Program-made: the position numbers and the translations under genes | The notes under the pieces: model-generated | Told to the model about the DNA's origin: nothing | The model's input: the letters and a program-made list of their open reading frames with translations, nothing else | The model's database searches: none | Shown here: piece after piece, positions 1 through 6,297 of the stretch | How the letters are laid out: every line of letters starts with the position of its first letter | How positions within the stretch are numbered: position 1 is the stretch's first letter | DNA from: an uncultured bacterium | Lineage (GTDB): Bacteria > Bdellovibrionota_C > UBA2361 > SZUA-149 > CALKYB01 | DNA length: 7,247 nt | NCBI GenBank assembly: GCA_938003565.1 | Contig: CALKYB010000332.1 | Coordinates: 1 to 7,247, forward strand | Direction: 5' to 3'

Positions 1-365
1 GCTATCCCACCAATAGCTACTCTTGGGAAATAATCGAGGGGGGCAGTGAGTTAGGTGAAGAAGCTCTTGATTGTTGCAAACGGGAATTAAAAGAGGAAGC
101 CGGCTTGATTGCTGAGAAATGGGAACAACTTGGCCCAGTTATTCACTTAAGTAACAGCCATTCAGATGAAACTGCATGGCTATATATCGCTAGGGGACTG
201 ACACAAACTCAAGCTTCGCCTGACCCCACGGAAGTTCTCAGCATAAAAAAAGTCTCGCTCCGGGAGGCTAATAAGATGGTTGAGTTGGGTGACATTTCAG
301 ACGCGATGAGTATTATTGCCTTGAGCCGACTTGAAAAGGTCGACTTAGGAGAATCCAAAGAATAG
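1..365 (+). CDS. Nudix hydrolase, 3' part only (5' end outside window)
   Basis: The reading frame is open from base 3 to the TAG at 363-365, giving 120 visible residues. The N-terminus lies before the window; a TTG at 105 is internal, inside the Nudix box, and is not a credible start. Visible residues 13-35 (bases 39-107) match the Nudix signature Gx5Ex7REUxEExGU exactly: G13, E19, R27-E28, E31-E32, G34. The Glu residues of this motif coordinate the divalent metal in the family. The box is preceded by SWEIIEGG, a context common in ADP-ribose pyrophosphatase-like members. Nudix enzymes hydrolyse nucleoside diphosphates linked to another moiety; the substrate (ADP-ribose, other nucleotide sugar or damaged nucleotide) cannot be told from this fragment. 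The protein is probably cytoplasmic. tpx follows 37 bp downstream on the same strand, so co-transcription is possible but not shown. Confidence 0.9.
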   Translation, partial: YPTNSYSWEIIEGGSELGEEALDCCKRELKEEAGLIAEKWEQLGPVIHLSNSHSDETAWLYIARGLTQTQASPDPTEVLSIKKVSLREANKMVELGDISDAMSIIALSRLEKVDLGESKE

Positions 366-402
366 GATCGTCTCAGATTAATGTTTCAAACTATGGATAA
401 TT

Positions 403-918
403 ATGAATAAATCAAACCAAACCATCACCTTCAAAGGGAACCCTACCCCAGTCACTGGAAACTCTATTGCCGAAGGTGACAAAGCTCCTCAATTTCAACT
501 TACTGCGAACGACATGTCAGATATCAAATCAGATGACTTCAAAAATGACGTACTTGTGTTGTTATCAGTGCCAAGCTTTGAGACTCCAGTCTGCCAAACC
601 GAAACCCGAAGGTTCAATGAACTAGCAACTAGTCTGTCCGAGGACATAAAAGTCTTAGCCGTTAGCGTTGACTTACCTTTTGCCCAAAAAAGATGGTGTG
701 GGGCTGAAGGAATTGAAGCTGTGCAAACTGCCAGTGATTACAAGTATAGGAGTTTTCAGAAGGACTTTGGTGTCTATGCCTCTGACCTGGGTCTTCTAGC
801 TAGAGCTGTGTTTGTAATTGGCAAGGATGGTTTGGTTAAGCATGTTGAATATGTGAAAGAAATAGCAGAAGAGCCAAACTACGACGCCGCACTGGAAGCT
901 GCAAAAGCAGCGCTGTAA
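403..918 (+). CDS. tpx: Thiol peroxidase (Tpx-type peroxiredoxin)
   Basis: 171 residues, close to the 168 of E. coli Tpx, and alignable over the whole length (start TITFKGNP, end EPNYDAALEAAKA). Tpx is an atypical 2-Cys peroxiredoxin that reduces hydrogen peroxide and preferentially alkyl hydroperoxides, and is recycled by thioredoxin. The peroxidatic cysteine is Cys64 in PSFETPVC, with Thr61 giving the peroxiredoxin TxxC motif. The resolving cysteine is Cys99 in RWCGAEG, directly after the family signature DLPFAQ. Arg134 in LLARAV corresponds to the conserved active-site arginine. All catalytic residues are present, so the enzyme should be active. There is no signal peptide; it is probably cytoplasmic, although E. 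coli Tpx was first described as periplasmic. The ATG at 403 places the N-terminus as in homologues; the upstream ribosome site is weak (GGA at 395-397). A strong hairpin follows 14 bp after the stop. Confidence 0.96.
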   Translation: MNKSNQTITFKGNPTPVTGNSIAEGDKAPQFQLTANDMSDIKSDDFKNDVLVLLSVPSFETPVCQTETRRFNELATSLSEDIKVLAVSVDLPFAQKRWCGAEGIEAVQTASDYKYRSFQKDFGVYASDLGLLARAVFVIGKDGLVKHVEYVKEIAEEPNYDAALEAAKAAL

Positions 919-932
919 GAAAAGTTGGCCTA

Positions 933-962
933 CTGGTTGCGAAGCTTTTGTTTCGCAACCAG
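933..962. terminator. Perfect 11-bp hairpin between convergent genes, probable two-way terminator
   Basis: CTGGTTGCGAA (933-943) and TTCGCAACCAG (952-962) are exact reverse complements around an 8-base loop, between the tpx stop and the 3' end of the minus-strand glutaredoxin-like gene. The position and stem strength suit a transcription terminator. There is no clean T-tract directly after the stem on the plus strand. On the minus strand a CTTTTCTT-like stretch appears about ten bases after the stem. It could therefore serve the minus-strand gene better, or act mainly as a 3'-end stabilising stem. The rest of 919-1025 holds only short T-rich stretches. Confidence 0.6.
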
Positions 963-1025
963 CCTCTCTGCTATCTGCAGATCTTTTCTAGGTCCTTTTT
1001 CAAATCAGTATCAGTTTAAAAAATC

Positions 1026-1676
1026 TTAAGAAAGATCCAGGACTTGATTGAGTCTAGCTTTATTGAATCCAGTAAAATACTCGTCCTTGTACTTAATTCC
1101 GGGAACCACAGAGCCTGTTCCAAAAATTGAAGTAAACTGGTTTTTCAATTTTTCACTATTTTCAATATTAAATTTCTTAAAACGAATATTTTGCGATCGT
1201 AAGTAGGATTCCAGATCCCCACAGTGCGCGCATTCAGAACTCACATAGATTTCAACGGGAGTCCTTGAGCTGGCAACATTGGTTTTCGGTTTAGGCTGAA
1301 CAACCTTGCTCTGCACCGGCTTATTCTGCACTGGTTTGGTTCTAACAACATGTTTTAGAGGTTGAGGTGTAACCGCCGGTCGAGCTGACTTTGCAACTTT
1401 AGCAACAGGAGCCTTTCTCTTCTTCGACTTTAAATTTCCAAATCGATCATACATTCCCGGCTTATACTTACCAATCTTCGGCAACTTGGACTGCCTTTTG
1501 AGTTGATAACGAAATTCAGAAGGAATTTTAGCTTCACTACTAACATAATGGGTTTTTCCATCGCTATCCTTGTAACGCAAAACCTCTGCGAGGGATAAAG
1601 AGGGTAACGAGAGTAAAGTTAGGACCAAAAGAAGCACATGACAAAATCTAATTCTTGATAAATTTAATATAGACAT
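1026..1676 (-). CDS. Exported DUF4124 / glutaredoxin-like fusion protein
   Basis: 216 residues. Residues 1-30 look like a Sec signal peptide: basic Arg8/Arg10, a Leu/Val-rich core 13-28, and a plausible cleavage after SLSLA, before Glu31. Residues 31-60 (EVLRYKDSDGKTHYVSS...) resemble DUF4124, a small domain frequent in exported proteobacterial proteins. Residues about 61-140 form a Lys/Pro/Val-rich linker likely to be disordered, with three pentapeptide units at 113-127. Residues 141-216 match the glutaredoxin fold: VEIYVSSECAHC with a Cys149-Cys152 CxxC pair, and a probable cis-proline at Pro192 (SVVP, usually TVP in glutaredoxins), followed by a GF motif. Such DUF4124-glutaredoxin proteins are uncharacterised as far as I know. 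A periplasmic thiol-disulfide or mixed-disulfide role is an inference from the signal peptide and CxxC. The start is the ATG at 1674-1676, with a weak GGGA about nine bases upstream; it gives a complete signal peptide. It is divergent from thrA and convergent with tpx. Confidence 0.85.
   Translation of the reverse strand: MSILNLSRIRFCHVLLLVLTLLSLPSLSLAEVLRYKDSDGKTHYVSSEAKIPSEFRYQLKRQSKLPKIGKYKPGMYDRFGNLKSKKRKAPVAKVAKSARPAVTPQPLKHVVRTKPVQNKPVQSKVVQPKPKTNVASSRTPVEIYVSSECAHCGDLESYLRSQNIRFKKFNIENSEKLKNQFTSIFGTGSVVPGIKYKDEYFTGFNKARLNQVLDLS
1296..1340 (-). repeat. Three 15-bp in-frame repeats coding a pentapeptide repeat
   Basis: Three consecutive 15-base units (1326-1340, 1311-1325, 1296-1310 in coding order) encode TKPVQ, NKPVQ and SKVVQ in the linker of the DUF4124-glutaredoxin protein. 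The first two plus-strand units share CTGCAC(C/T)GG and are similar at DNA level, which suggests recent tandem duplication. The units add basic, proline-containing spacer. Confidence 0.6.
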
Positions 1677-1769
1677 TCTAAGATTCCCGATTCAAACACG
1701 AAAATAGGTCCGACAGACCGAACCCTAAGCAAAAATACTGAAGAAACTCCTCACAGCGCAACCATAGCA

Positions 1770-1781
1770 TTGTGGCCACAA
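1770..1781. promoter_or_regulatory. Perfect 12-bp palindrome, possible operator
   Basis: TTGTGGCCACAA equals its own reverse complement. It ends two bases before the upstream TTGACA box (1784-1789), a place where a dimeric regulator could act on thrA, on the divergent gene, or on both. No known regulator consensus is recognised with confidence. Confidence 0.35.
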
Positions 1782-1783
1782 CT

Positions 1784-1813
1784 TTGACACTTTTGCCCTT
1801 TAAAAATTCAAAT
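1784..1813 (+). promoter_or_regulatory. Candidate sigma70 promoter upstream of thrA (distal)
   Basis: TTGACA at 1784-1789 matches the -35 consensus fully. An 18-base spacer leads to TCAAAT (1808-1813), four of six matches to TATAAT. A start near 1820 would give a leader of about 160 bases that contains the inverted repeats at 1834-1844 and 1862-1890. The -10 is only moderate. Confidence 0.35.
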
Positions 1814-1833
1814 GAAACTAAAGTTATCTACAA

Positions 1834-1849
1834 GCCCCTAGGGCGTTTT
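1834..1849 (+). other. Small GC hairpin followed by GTTTT in the thrA leader region
   Basis: GCCC (1834-1837) and GGGC (1841-1844) pair around CTA and are followed by GTTTT. The shape resembles a minimal intrinsic terminator or pause site, but a 4-bp stem with only four T residues is weak. It matters only if transcription begins at the distal promoter candidate. Confidence 0.25.
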
Positions 1850-1861
1850 CGGAAATGGCGA

Positions 1862-1890
1862 CTAGTAACCGCATAGGTTTTGGTTAATAG
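1862..1890 (+). other. Imperfect 9-bp inverted repeat upstream of thrA
   Basis: CTAGTAACC (1862-1870) and GGTTAATAG (1882-1890) pair at eight of nine positions around an 11-base loop. It lies 20 bases before the proximal TTGACA. It could be an operator half-site pair or an RNA hairpin in a longer leader. There is no T-tract after it. Confidence 0.3.
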
Positions 1891-1910
1891 AAACAGAGTA
1901 GCAGCTACCA

Positions 1911-1939
1911 TTGACAAATAGCCTAGAATTCAGAAGTAT
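1911..1939 (+). promoter_or_regulatory. Candidate sigma70 promoter upstream of thrA (proximal)
   Basis: TTGACA at 1911-1916 is a full -35 match. With a 17-base spacer the -10 hexamer is AAGTAT (1934-1939), only three of six matches, so the promoter would be weak or activator-dependent. A start near 1946 would leave a leader of about 33 bases before the thrA ATG, beginning with the hairpin GCTTAGG-TTCGA-CCCAAGC (1945-1963, one mismatch). Confidence 0.35.
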
Positions 1940-1978
1940 TGCCCGCTTAGGTTCGACCCAAGCAAAGCGCTAACGATA

Positions 1979-4438
1979 ATGAAAGTTCTAAAATTTGGTG
2001 GCACCTCTCTGGCTTCTTCTAAAGCTATTGAGCAAGCCGCTTCAATAATTGAAAAAAACCTCGAAACCGACCCTAAAGTAGCTGTCGTTATCTCAGCTGT
2101 GGAAAACATTACAGACGACCTTTTATTGGCGATTGAAAAATCTAAAACTTCTAGACAAGAGGCTGAGCCGCTACTTAAAAAAATCAAAGACAAACATCTA
2201 GAAATCTTTTTGCCAATCCTCTCAAAAGCTCGACAAGAAAATGCCGTCTCTAGAATTGACCAAGTATTTTCTAGTGTAGACGAGATGTTGAATAAAATTA
2301 ATGAATCCACTCCCCCGTCGCCACGACTATCTGACCAGATAATTGGTTTTGGCGAAAAGCTATCAGCCTTTTTAGTTCACGAATTTCTCCAAGAGAAATT
2401 TGCTAAGACCGCCCTAATAGACAGTGAAAAATTAATCAAAGCGGAAGAATCCTCAGGTGACACCACTGTTGACCGAGAATCTACCCTTACTAACTTAGCC
2501 AATCACTTTGAAAATCTTAACGTTGCAATTTCTGTAATACCGGGATTTATCGCTTCAACCAAAAATAATGAGTCTATAAACCTTGGCCGTGGTGGGTCCG
2601 ACTACACCGCTTCCTTGGTTGGTCTGGCATTAAAAGCAAGCGAGATACAGATATGGACTACTGTTGACGGCATGATGACCGCAGATCCCGAAAAAGTCCC
2701 AAAAGCGATATCAATACCATCTTTATCCTACCTTGAAGCAATGGAACTATCTCACTTCGGGGCTCGAGTTGTCTATGCGCCTACCCTGCAGCCTGCAAAA
2801 ATTGGAGACATTCCGGTCGTCGTAAAAAACTCTCTTAAAGTTAATGAGCCGGGCAGCGTAATTAGCTCAAAAAAACCTAGCACAGACTCAGCGATAACTG
2901 GAATTTCAGCGATTTCAGATTTATCCTTACTTCGAGTTGAGGGGGCTGGATTGGTAGGTGTCAGTGGCACCGCACGTCGAGTTTTCCGCTCCCTTTCAGA
3001 GAACAATATTAATGTTATTTTAATCTCCCAAGCCTCATCGGAACATTCCATATGCTTCGCATTGAAGGACTCTTCAAGTAAAAAAGCTATCACTTCCCTA
3101 AATGAAGAATTTAGCAATGAGATTAAAGCTGGAAAAATCAACTCTATAACCTCTGCATCAGGATGCTCCATCATCGCCGTAGTTGGTGAAAATATGCGCC
3201 AATCACCCGGCCTTTCGGGAAAAGTATTTCAAGCTCTAGGACAGAATGGAATTAACGTTCAAGCTATAGCTCAAGGCTCCTCCGAGTTAAACCTCTCAAT
3301 AGTTGTAAACTCCAAAGACGAGGTTAAGGGCTTAAAGGCTCTTCATGATGCATTTTTCGCCTCAACTCTAAAAACTATAAACCTCTTCTGTGTCGGAGTA
3401 GGTCAGGTTGGCGCAACTCTACTACAACAACTTGCCGAACATAGCAGTAAATTAAAAAAAGACTCTGGCTTAGACATTCGCTTGATTGGGTTAGCAAACA
3501 GCAAACGGTCTATTTTCAAGTCTGAAGGCATTAATTCATCTACCTGGCAGCAAGAGCTTGAATCTGAGGGATCAGCCTCTTCTATTGAAGATTTTGTCTC
3601 AACAATGATCGAGACAAATCTTCCAAATAGTATTTTCATCGATAACACTGCTCATGACGTCGTTGCTAATTTTTATGAACAAATTCTTGGTGAAAGTATT
3701 TCAGTTGTCACTCCCAATAAAAAAGCCAACTCTAGTTCATACGCCAGATTCTTGGAGCTTCAACAAGTAGCTAGCAAAGCGAACGTCAACTTTTTCTATG
3801 AGACTAACGTTGGTGCGGGGCTTCCTGTCATTGAAACTCTAAAAGACTTAATGCGTAGTGGAGACGAGGTTCTAAGCATCGAAGCAGTACTCTCTGGAAC
3901 CTTAAGCTACATATTCAACACTTTCGATGGAAGCGATAGTTTCAGTAAGGTCGTCGAAGGTGCCAAAGAAAGTGGTTTCACCGAACCAGACCCCAGAGAC
4001 GACTTAAGCGGAATGGATGTAGCCCGTAAAATCTTAATCCTCGGCCGAGAAATGGGCTTACCTCTAGAAGAAAGCGATGTTAGTGTTGAATCATTAGTAC
4101 CCTCAGCGGCTTCCAATGCTAGCTCAGTTGAGGAGTTCATGAACCTACTTCCTCAAGGCGACCAAGAGTATGAAGAGATTCGGTCAAAAGCAGCTGCAGA
4201 AAAAAAGAAGCTAGTATATATGGCTAAGATTTCAGAGGGAAAAGCTGTCGTCAAACTCTCGGCCGTTACTTTCGATCACCCTTTTTCCTCTTTGCAAGGA
4301 AGCGATAATATTATTTCTTTTACCACCAAACGCTACAACGCTTGCCCCCTGGTGGTGAAAGGACCTGGAGCTGGAACTCAAGTTACGGCAGCAGGCGTTT
4401 TTGCTGATATAGTAAAAGCAGCGAGTTACTTGGTATAG
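1979..4438 (+). CDS. thrA: Bifunctional aspartokinase / homoserine dehydrogenase I
   Basis: 819 residues against 820 in E. coli ThrA, with all domains present. It phosphorylates aspartate (first step) and reduces aspartate semialdehyde to homoserine (third step) for threonine and methionine. Aspartokinase covers about 1-295: KFGGTS at 5-10, FGEKLS at 124-129, GRGGSDYTAS at 203-212, WTTVDG at 226-231, EAMELSHFGARV at 253-264. Two ACT-like regulatory repeats follow (about 315-460), each with an ISQASSE/IAQGSSE element (Gln351 and Gln432). Such glutamines bind threonine in plant AK-HSDH, so feedback inhibition by threonine is likely. Homoserine dehydrogenase spans about 465-819: dinucleotide loop GVGQVG at 473-478, TPNKKAN at 578-584, YETNVGAGLPV at 607-617, and GFTEPDPRDDLSGMDVARK at 666-684, ending with the lysine expected to be catalytic. 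The ATG at 1979 gives the canonical MKVLKFGGTS start but has no clear Shine-Dalgarno. It is first in a cluster with thrC. Confidence 0.97.
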   Translation: MKVLKFGGTSLASSKAIEQAASIIEKNLETDPKVAVVISAVENITDDLLLAIEKSKTSRQEAEPLLKKIKDKHLEIFLPILSKARQENAVSRIDQVFSSVDEMLNKINESTPPSPRLSDQIIGFGEKLSAFLVHEFLQEKFAKTALIDSEKLIKAEESSGDTTVDRESTLTNLANHFENLNVAISVIPGFIASTKNNESINLGRGGSDYTASLVGLALKASEIQIWTTVDGMMTADPEKVPKAISIPSLSYLEAMELSHFGARVVYAPTLQPAKIGDIPVVVKNSLKVNEPGSVISSKKPSTDSAITGISAISDLSLLRVEGAGLVGVSGTARRVFRSLSENNINVILISQASSEHSICFALKDSSSKKAITSLNEEFSNEIKAGKINSITSASGCSIIAVVGENMRQSPGLSGKVFQALGQNGINVQAIAQGSSELNLSIVVNSKDEVKGLKALHDAFFASTLKTINLFCVGVGQVGATLLQQLAEHSSKLKKDSGLDIRLIGLANSKRSIFKSEGINSSTWQQELESEGSASSIEDFVSTMIETNLPNSIFIDNTAHDVVANFYEQILGESISVVTPNKKANSSSYARFLELQQVASKANVNFFYETNVGAGLPVIETLKDLMRSGDEVLSIEAVLSGTLSYIFNTFDGSDSFSKVVEGAKESGFTEPDPRDDLSGMDVARKILILGREMGLPLEESDVSVESLVPSAASNASSVEEFMNLLPQGDQEYEEIRSKAAAEKKKLVYMAKISEGKAVVKLSAVTFDHPFSSLQGSDNIISFTTKRYNACPLVVKGPGAGTQVTAAGVFADIVKAASYLV

Positions 4439-4444
4439 AACCCC

Positions 4445-5722
4445 ATGAAATTTTACAGCACAAGAGACAAATCCTTACGCTCCAATCTTTCTGACGCTAT
4501 TCTAGAGGGCCTTGCTCCAGATGGAGGGCTTTTCATGCCGGAATCTTTTTCAAAAATCGATTCTGACAATTTCGCCAGTTTTCCGGAGACAGCTTTTGAA
4601 GGTGCTAAACAGCTCGTAGATGGCGCCATTGAGGAATCTCAGCTAAAAAGCATTTGCGATGATGCATTTGATTTCGAGGTCCCTCTCGTTGAGCTCTCCC
4701 CAAACACCTACATACTTGAGTTATTCCACGGCCCGACACTAGCGTTTAAAGACTTCGGGGCAAGATTCATGGCTCGAATGGTGGCAGCTCTTAAAACCGA
4801 CTCTTCCAAATTAACGACTGTAATCGTAGCAACTTCGGGAGATACCGGTGGAGCTGTTGCAAACGGATTTTACAATGTTCCTGGGATTGAAGTCGTGCTT
4901 CTTTACCCAAAGGGTAAAGTTAGCCCACTCCAGGAAAAACAGCTCACTACTCTTGGAGGAAATATCACGGCTGTGGAGGTAGAAGGAACTTTTGATGACT
5001 GCCAAAATATGGTGAAGAAAAGTTTCGCTGATTCCGAAATACGCAATAATCTAAACCTCACAGCAGCCAACTCCATAAACATCGCGAGGCTCATTCCACA
5101 GATGCTCTACTTTATGCACTCTGTGCACAAACTAGGAAAAAAGGATTTAGTTTTTTCCATTCCTAGTGGTAACTTTGGCAACCTTACAGCTGGAGTATTT
5201 GCTAAAAGACTTGGGCTTCCTGTTAAAAAATTCTTAGCCGCAACAAACATTAACGACGCTGTTCCCCAATACCTACAATCTGGAGACTTTAAACCAAAGC
5301 CTTCGGTCAGAACAATTTCTAATGCCATGGATGTAGGAGCCGCTAGCAACTTCGAGCGCCTCATGGATATATACGATCAGTCTTTAGAAAAAATAAAGAA
5401 GGACCTGGCGGGCTTCTCTTTCACAGACGAGCAAACCCAAACCAGAATGAAAAAACTCTATGACGAAACAGGATACGTTATTGATCCACATGGCGCAGTT
5501 GGTTTGCTGGCAAGCGACAACTGGCTGAAAGAAAACCCCGGCGACACCGTAGTCCTTCTCGGCACAGCACATCCCTCAAAGTTTATCGAAGTTGTAGAAT
5601 CGACACTTGGATTTACACCGAAAATACCCAAGCAATTAGCAGATCTACAAGACAAAAAGAAAGTAGTAAGCCCCTGCGGAAATGAATTCGAAGAATTTAA
5701 AAACATCCTGTTAAAGAAATAA
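4445..5722 (+). CDS. thrC: Threonine synthase
   Basis: 425 residues, near the 428 of E. coli ThrC and alignable throughout. It is a PLP enzyme that converts O-phosphohomoserine to threonine with release of phosphate, the last step of the pathway. The PLP lysine is Lys102 in ELFHGPTLAFKDFGARFM. The substrate loop is ATSGDTGGAVA at 129-138, and the PLP phosphate-binding loop is SGNFGN at 241-246. Further family motifs are YPKGKVSPLQEKQ (154-166), ANSINIARL (208-216), NAMDVG (293-298) and LGTAHPSKF (372-380). The N-terminal MKFYSTRDKSLR...APDGGLFMPE is the normal start of this subfamily. The gene begins 6 bp after thrA; the gap (AACCCC) contains no ribosome site, so translational coupling to thrA is likely. 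It should depend on a homoserine kinase, which is not encoded in the window. Confidence 0.97.
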   Translation: MKFYSTRDKSLRSNLSDAILEGLAPDGGLFMPESFSKIDSDNFASFPETAFEGAKQLVDGAIEESQLKSICDDAFDFEVPLVELSPNTYILELFHGPTLAFKDFGARFMARMVAALKTDSSKLTTVIVATSGDTGGAVANGFYNVPGIEVVLLYPKGKVSPLQEKQLTTLGGNITAVEVEGTFDDCQNMVKKSFADSEIRNNLNLTAANSINIARLIPQMLYFMHSVHKLGKKDLVFSIPSGNFGNLTAGVFAKRLGLPVKKFLAATNINDAVPQYLQSGDFKPKPSVRTISNAMDVGAASNFERLMDIYDQSLEKIKKDLAGFSFTDEQTQTRMKKLYDETGYVIDPHGAVGLLASDNWLKENPGDTVVLLGTAHPSKFIEVVESTLGFTPKIPKQLADLQDKKKVVSPCGNEFEEFKNILLKK

Positions 5723-5730
5723 GGTTAAAA

Positions 5731-6297
5731 ATGTTCTCAGACGCAGACATCAAGAAAGCCATTAAAGATGGAGAACTGGTAGTAGATCCATTCTCTCCTA
5801 TTAGTATCAGACCTGCAGGACTCACTTTGCACCTTGGAGAGAGCTTACTCAAGCCGGACGACAAGACGGTGGTCGACATCAAGAAAGGTACTACTCCAAG
5901 CTATAGCAAGATTGAGGTTGCTGAAGACCAACCCTACAAACTCCAACCCAGTGAGTTCATTCTTGGCCACACTCTTGAAAAGATCACGGTTGGAGAAGAA
6001 ATTGGCTTTCTAATCGAAGGAAGAAGCACATTGGCTAGACTGGGATTGACTGTTGTGCAAACAGCAATGCTTGTTTATCCGGGACACCGAGAAAGAGCGG
6101 TTACTCTAGAGCTAGTTAACCACAGTTCTAATCCAATCCTATTATACCCACGAATGAAGATTGCTAGAGTGGTTTTGATTAGACTAGACACTCCCTGTGA
6201 GGAACCTTACGACAACTCGGGTAAGTATGCGGATCAAAAAATAGTTGGTGCACCGGTTTTCAAAAACGAGTTTGCTGAAGATGAAAGTTCTTCTTAG
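5731..6297 (+). CDS. dcd: dCTP deaminase
   Basis: 188 residues, near the 193 of E. coli Dcd, of the trimeric dUTPase-like fold. It deaminates dCTP to dUTP, the source of dUMP for thymidylate in many gammaproteobacteria. Residues aligned with the E. coli active site are kept: EGRSTLARLGL at 96-106 gives Ser99 and Arg103 (S111 and R115 in E. coli), Ala112 (A124), and Glu127 in TLELVN (the catalytic Glu138). Tyr166 and Gln169 in GKYADQ match the C-terminal nucleotide-binding Tyr/Gln. Divergent points are VYPGHRER (115-122), where E. coli has IDPGW, and YPRM (139-142), where a glycine is usual. Deamination is the likely activity; added dUTPase activity cannot be excluded or shown. The ATG follows thrC by 8 bp, with AAGG at 5721-5724 overlapping the thrC stop as ribosome site. 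The 3' end overlaps the next gene by 17 bp. Confidence 0.9.
   Translation: MFSDADIKKAIKDGELVVDPFSPISIRPAGLTLHLGESLLKPDDKTVVDIKKGTTPSYSKIEVAEDQPYKLQPSEFILGHTLEKITVGEEIGFLIEGRSTLARLGLTVVQTAMLVYPGHRERAVTLELVNHSSNPILLYPRMKIARVVLIRLDTPCEEPYDNSGKYADQKIVGAPVFKNEFAEDESSS

Larger units (their letters stand above)
1677..1978. other. Divergent intergenic control region between glutaredoxin-like gene and thrA
   Basis: These 302 bases hold no convincing gene. They must contain the start signals for both the minus-strand exported protein and the plus-strand thr cluster. Seen here: two TTGACA boxes directed at thrA (1784 and 1911), a 12-bp perfect palindrome (1770-1781), a small GC hairpin followed by GTTTT (1834-1849), an imperfect 9-bp inverted repeat (1862-1890) and a short hairpin near the thrA start (1945-1963). 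No Thr/Ile-rich leader peptide with a terminator hairpin, as in E. coli thrL, was found. On the minus strand several TATTTT-like sequences occur (around 1701 and 1731), but none has a good -35 at a normal distance, so no promoter is called for that gene. Confidence 0.7.

Noticed and set aside
366..402. Promoter for tpx in the short gap after the Nudix gene
   Set aside because: No -35/-10 pair with acceptable spacing was seen in the gap or just upstream of it.
393..410. Five-codon micro-ORF (ATG at 393) overlapping the tpx start
   Set aside because: It is very short, out of frame and has no ribosome site; chance occurrence is likely in A/T-rich sequence.
1812..1841. Tiny open frame MKLKLSTSP upstream of thrA, ending inside the GCCC-CTA-GGGC hairpin, considered as a thrL-like leader peptide
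   Set aside because: It has only one Thr codon, no Ile run and no ribosome site, so it lacks the features that make a threonine attenuator.
1945..1963. GGTTCGACC-containing hairpin that resembles a tRNA T-arm
   Set aside because: No acceptor, D or anticodon arms surround it, and the loop and stem lengths do not fit a T-arm.
1930..2310. 126-codon minus-strand open frame across the thrA 5' end
   Set aside because: It is antisense to well-conserved ThrA motifs and shows no recognisable protein features; the same holds for the other antisense frames within thrA, thrC, dcd and the SDR.
6245..6280. Upstream TTG start for the SDR, adding 12 residues
   Set aside because: The ATG at 6281 gives the family's usual N-terminus just before the Rossmann motif; the added residues are dcd sequence in another frame.
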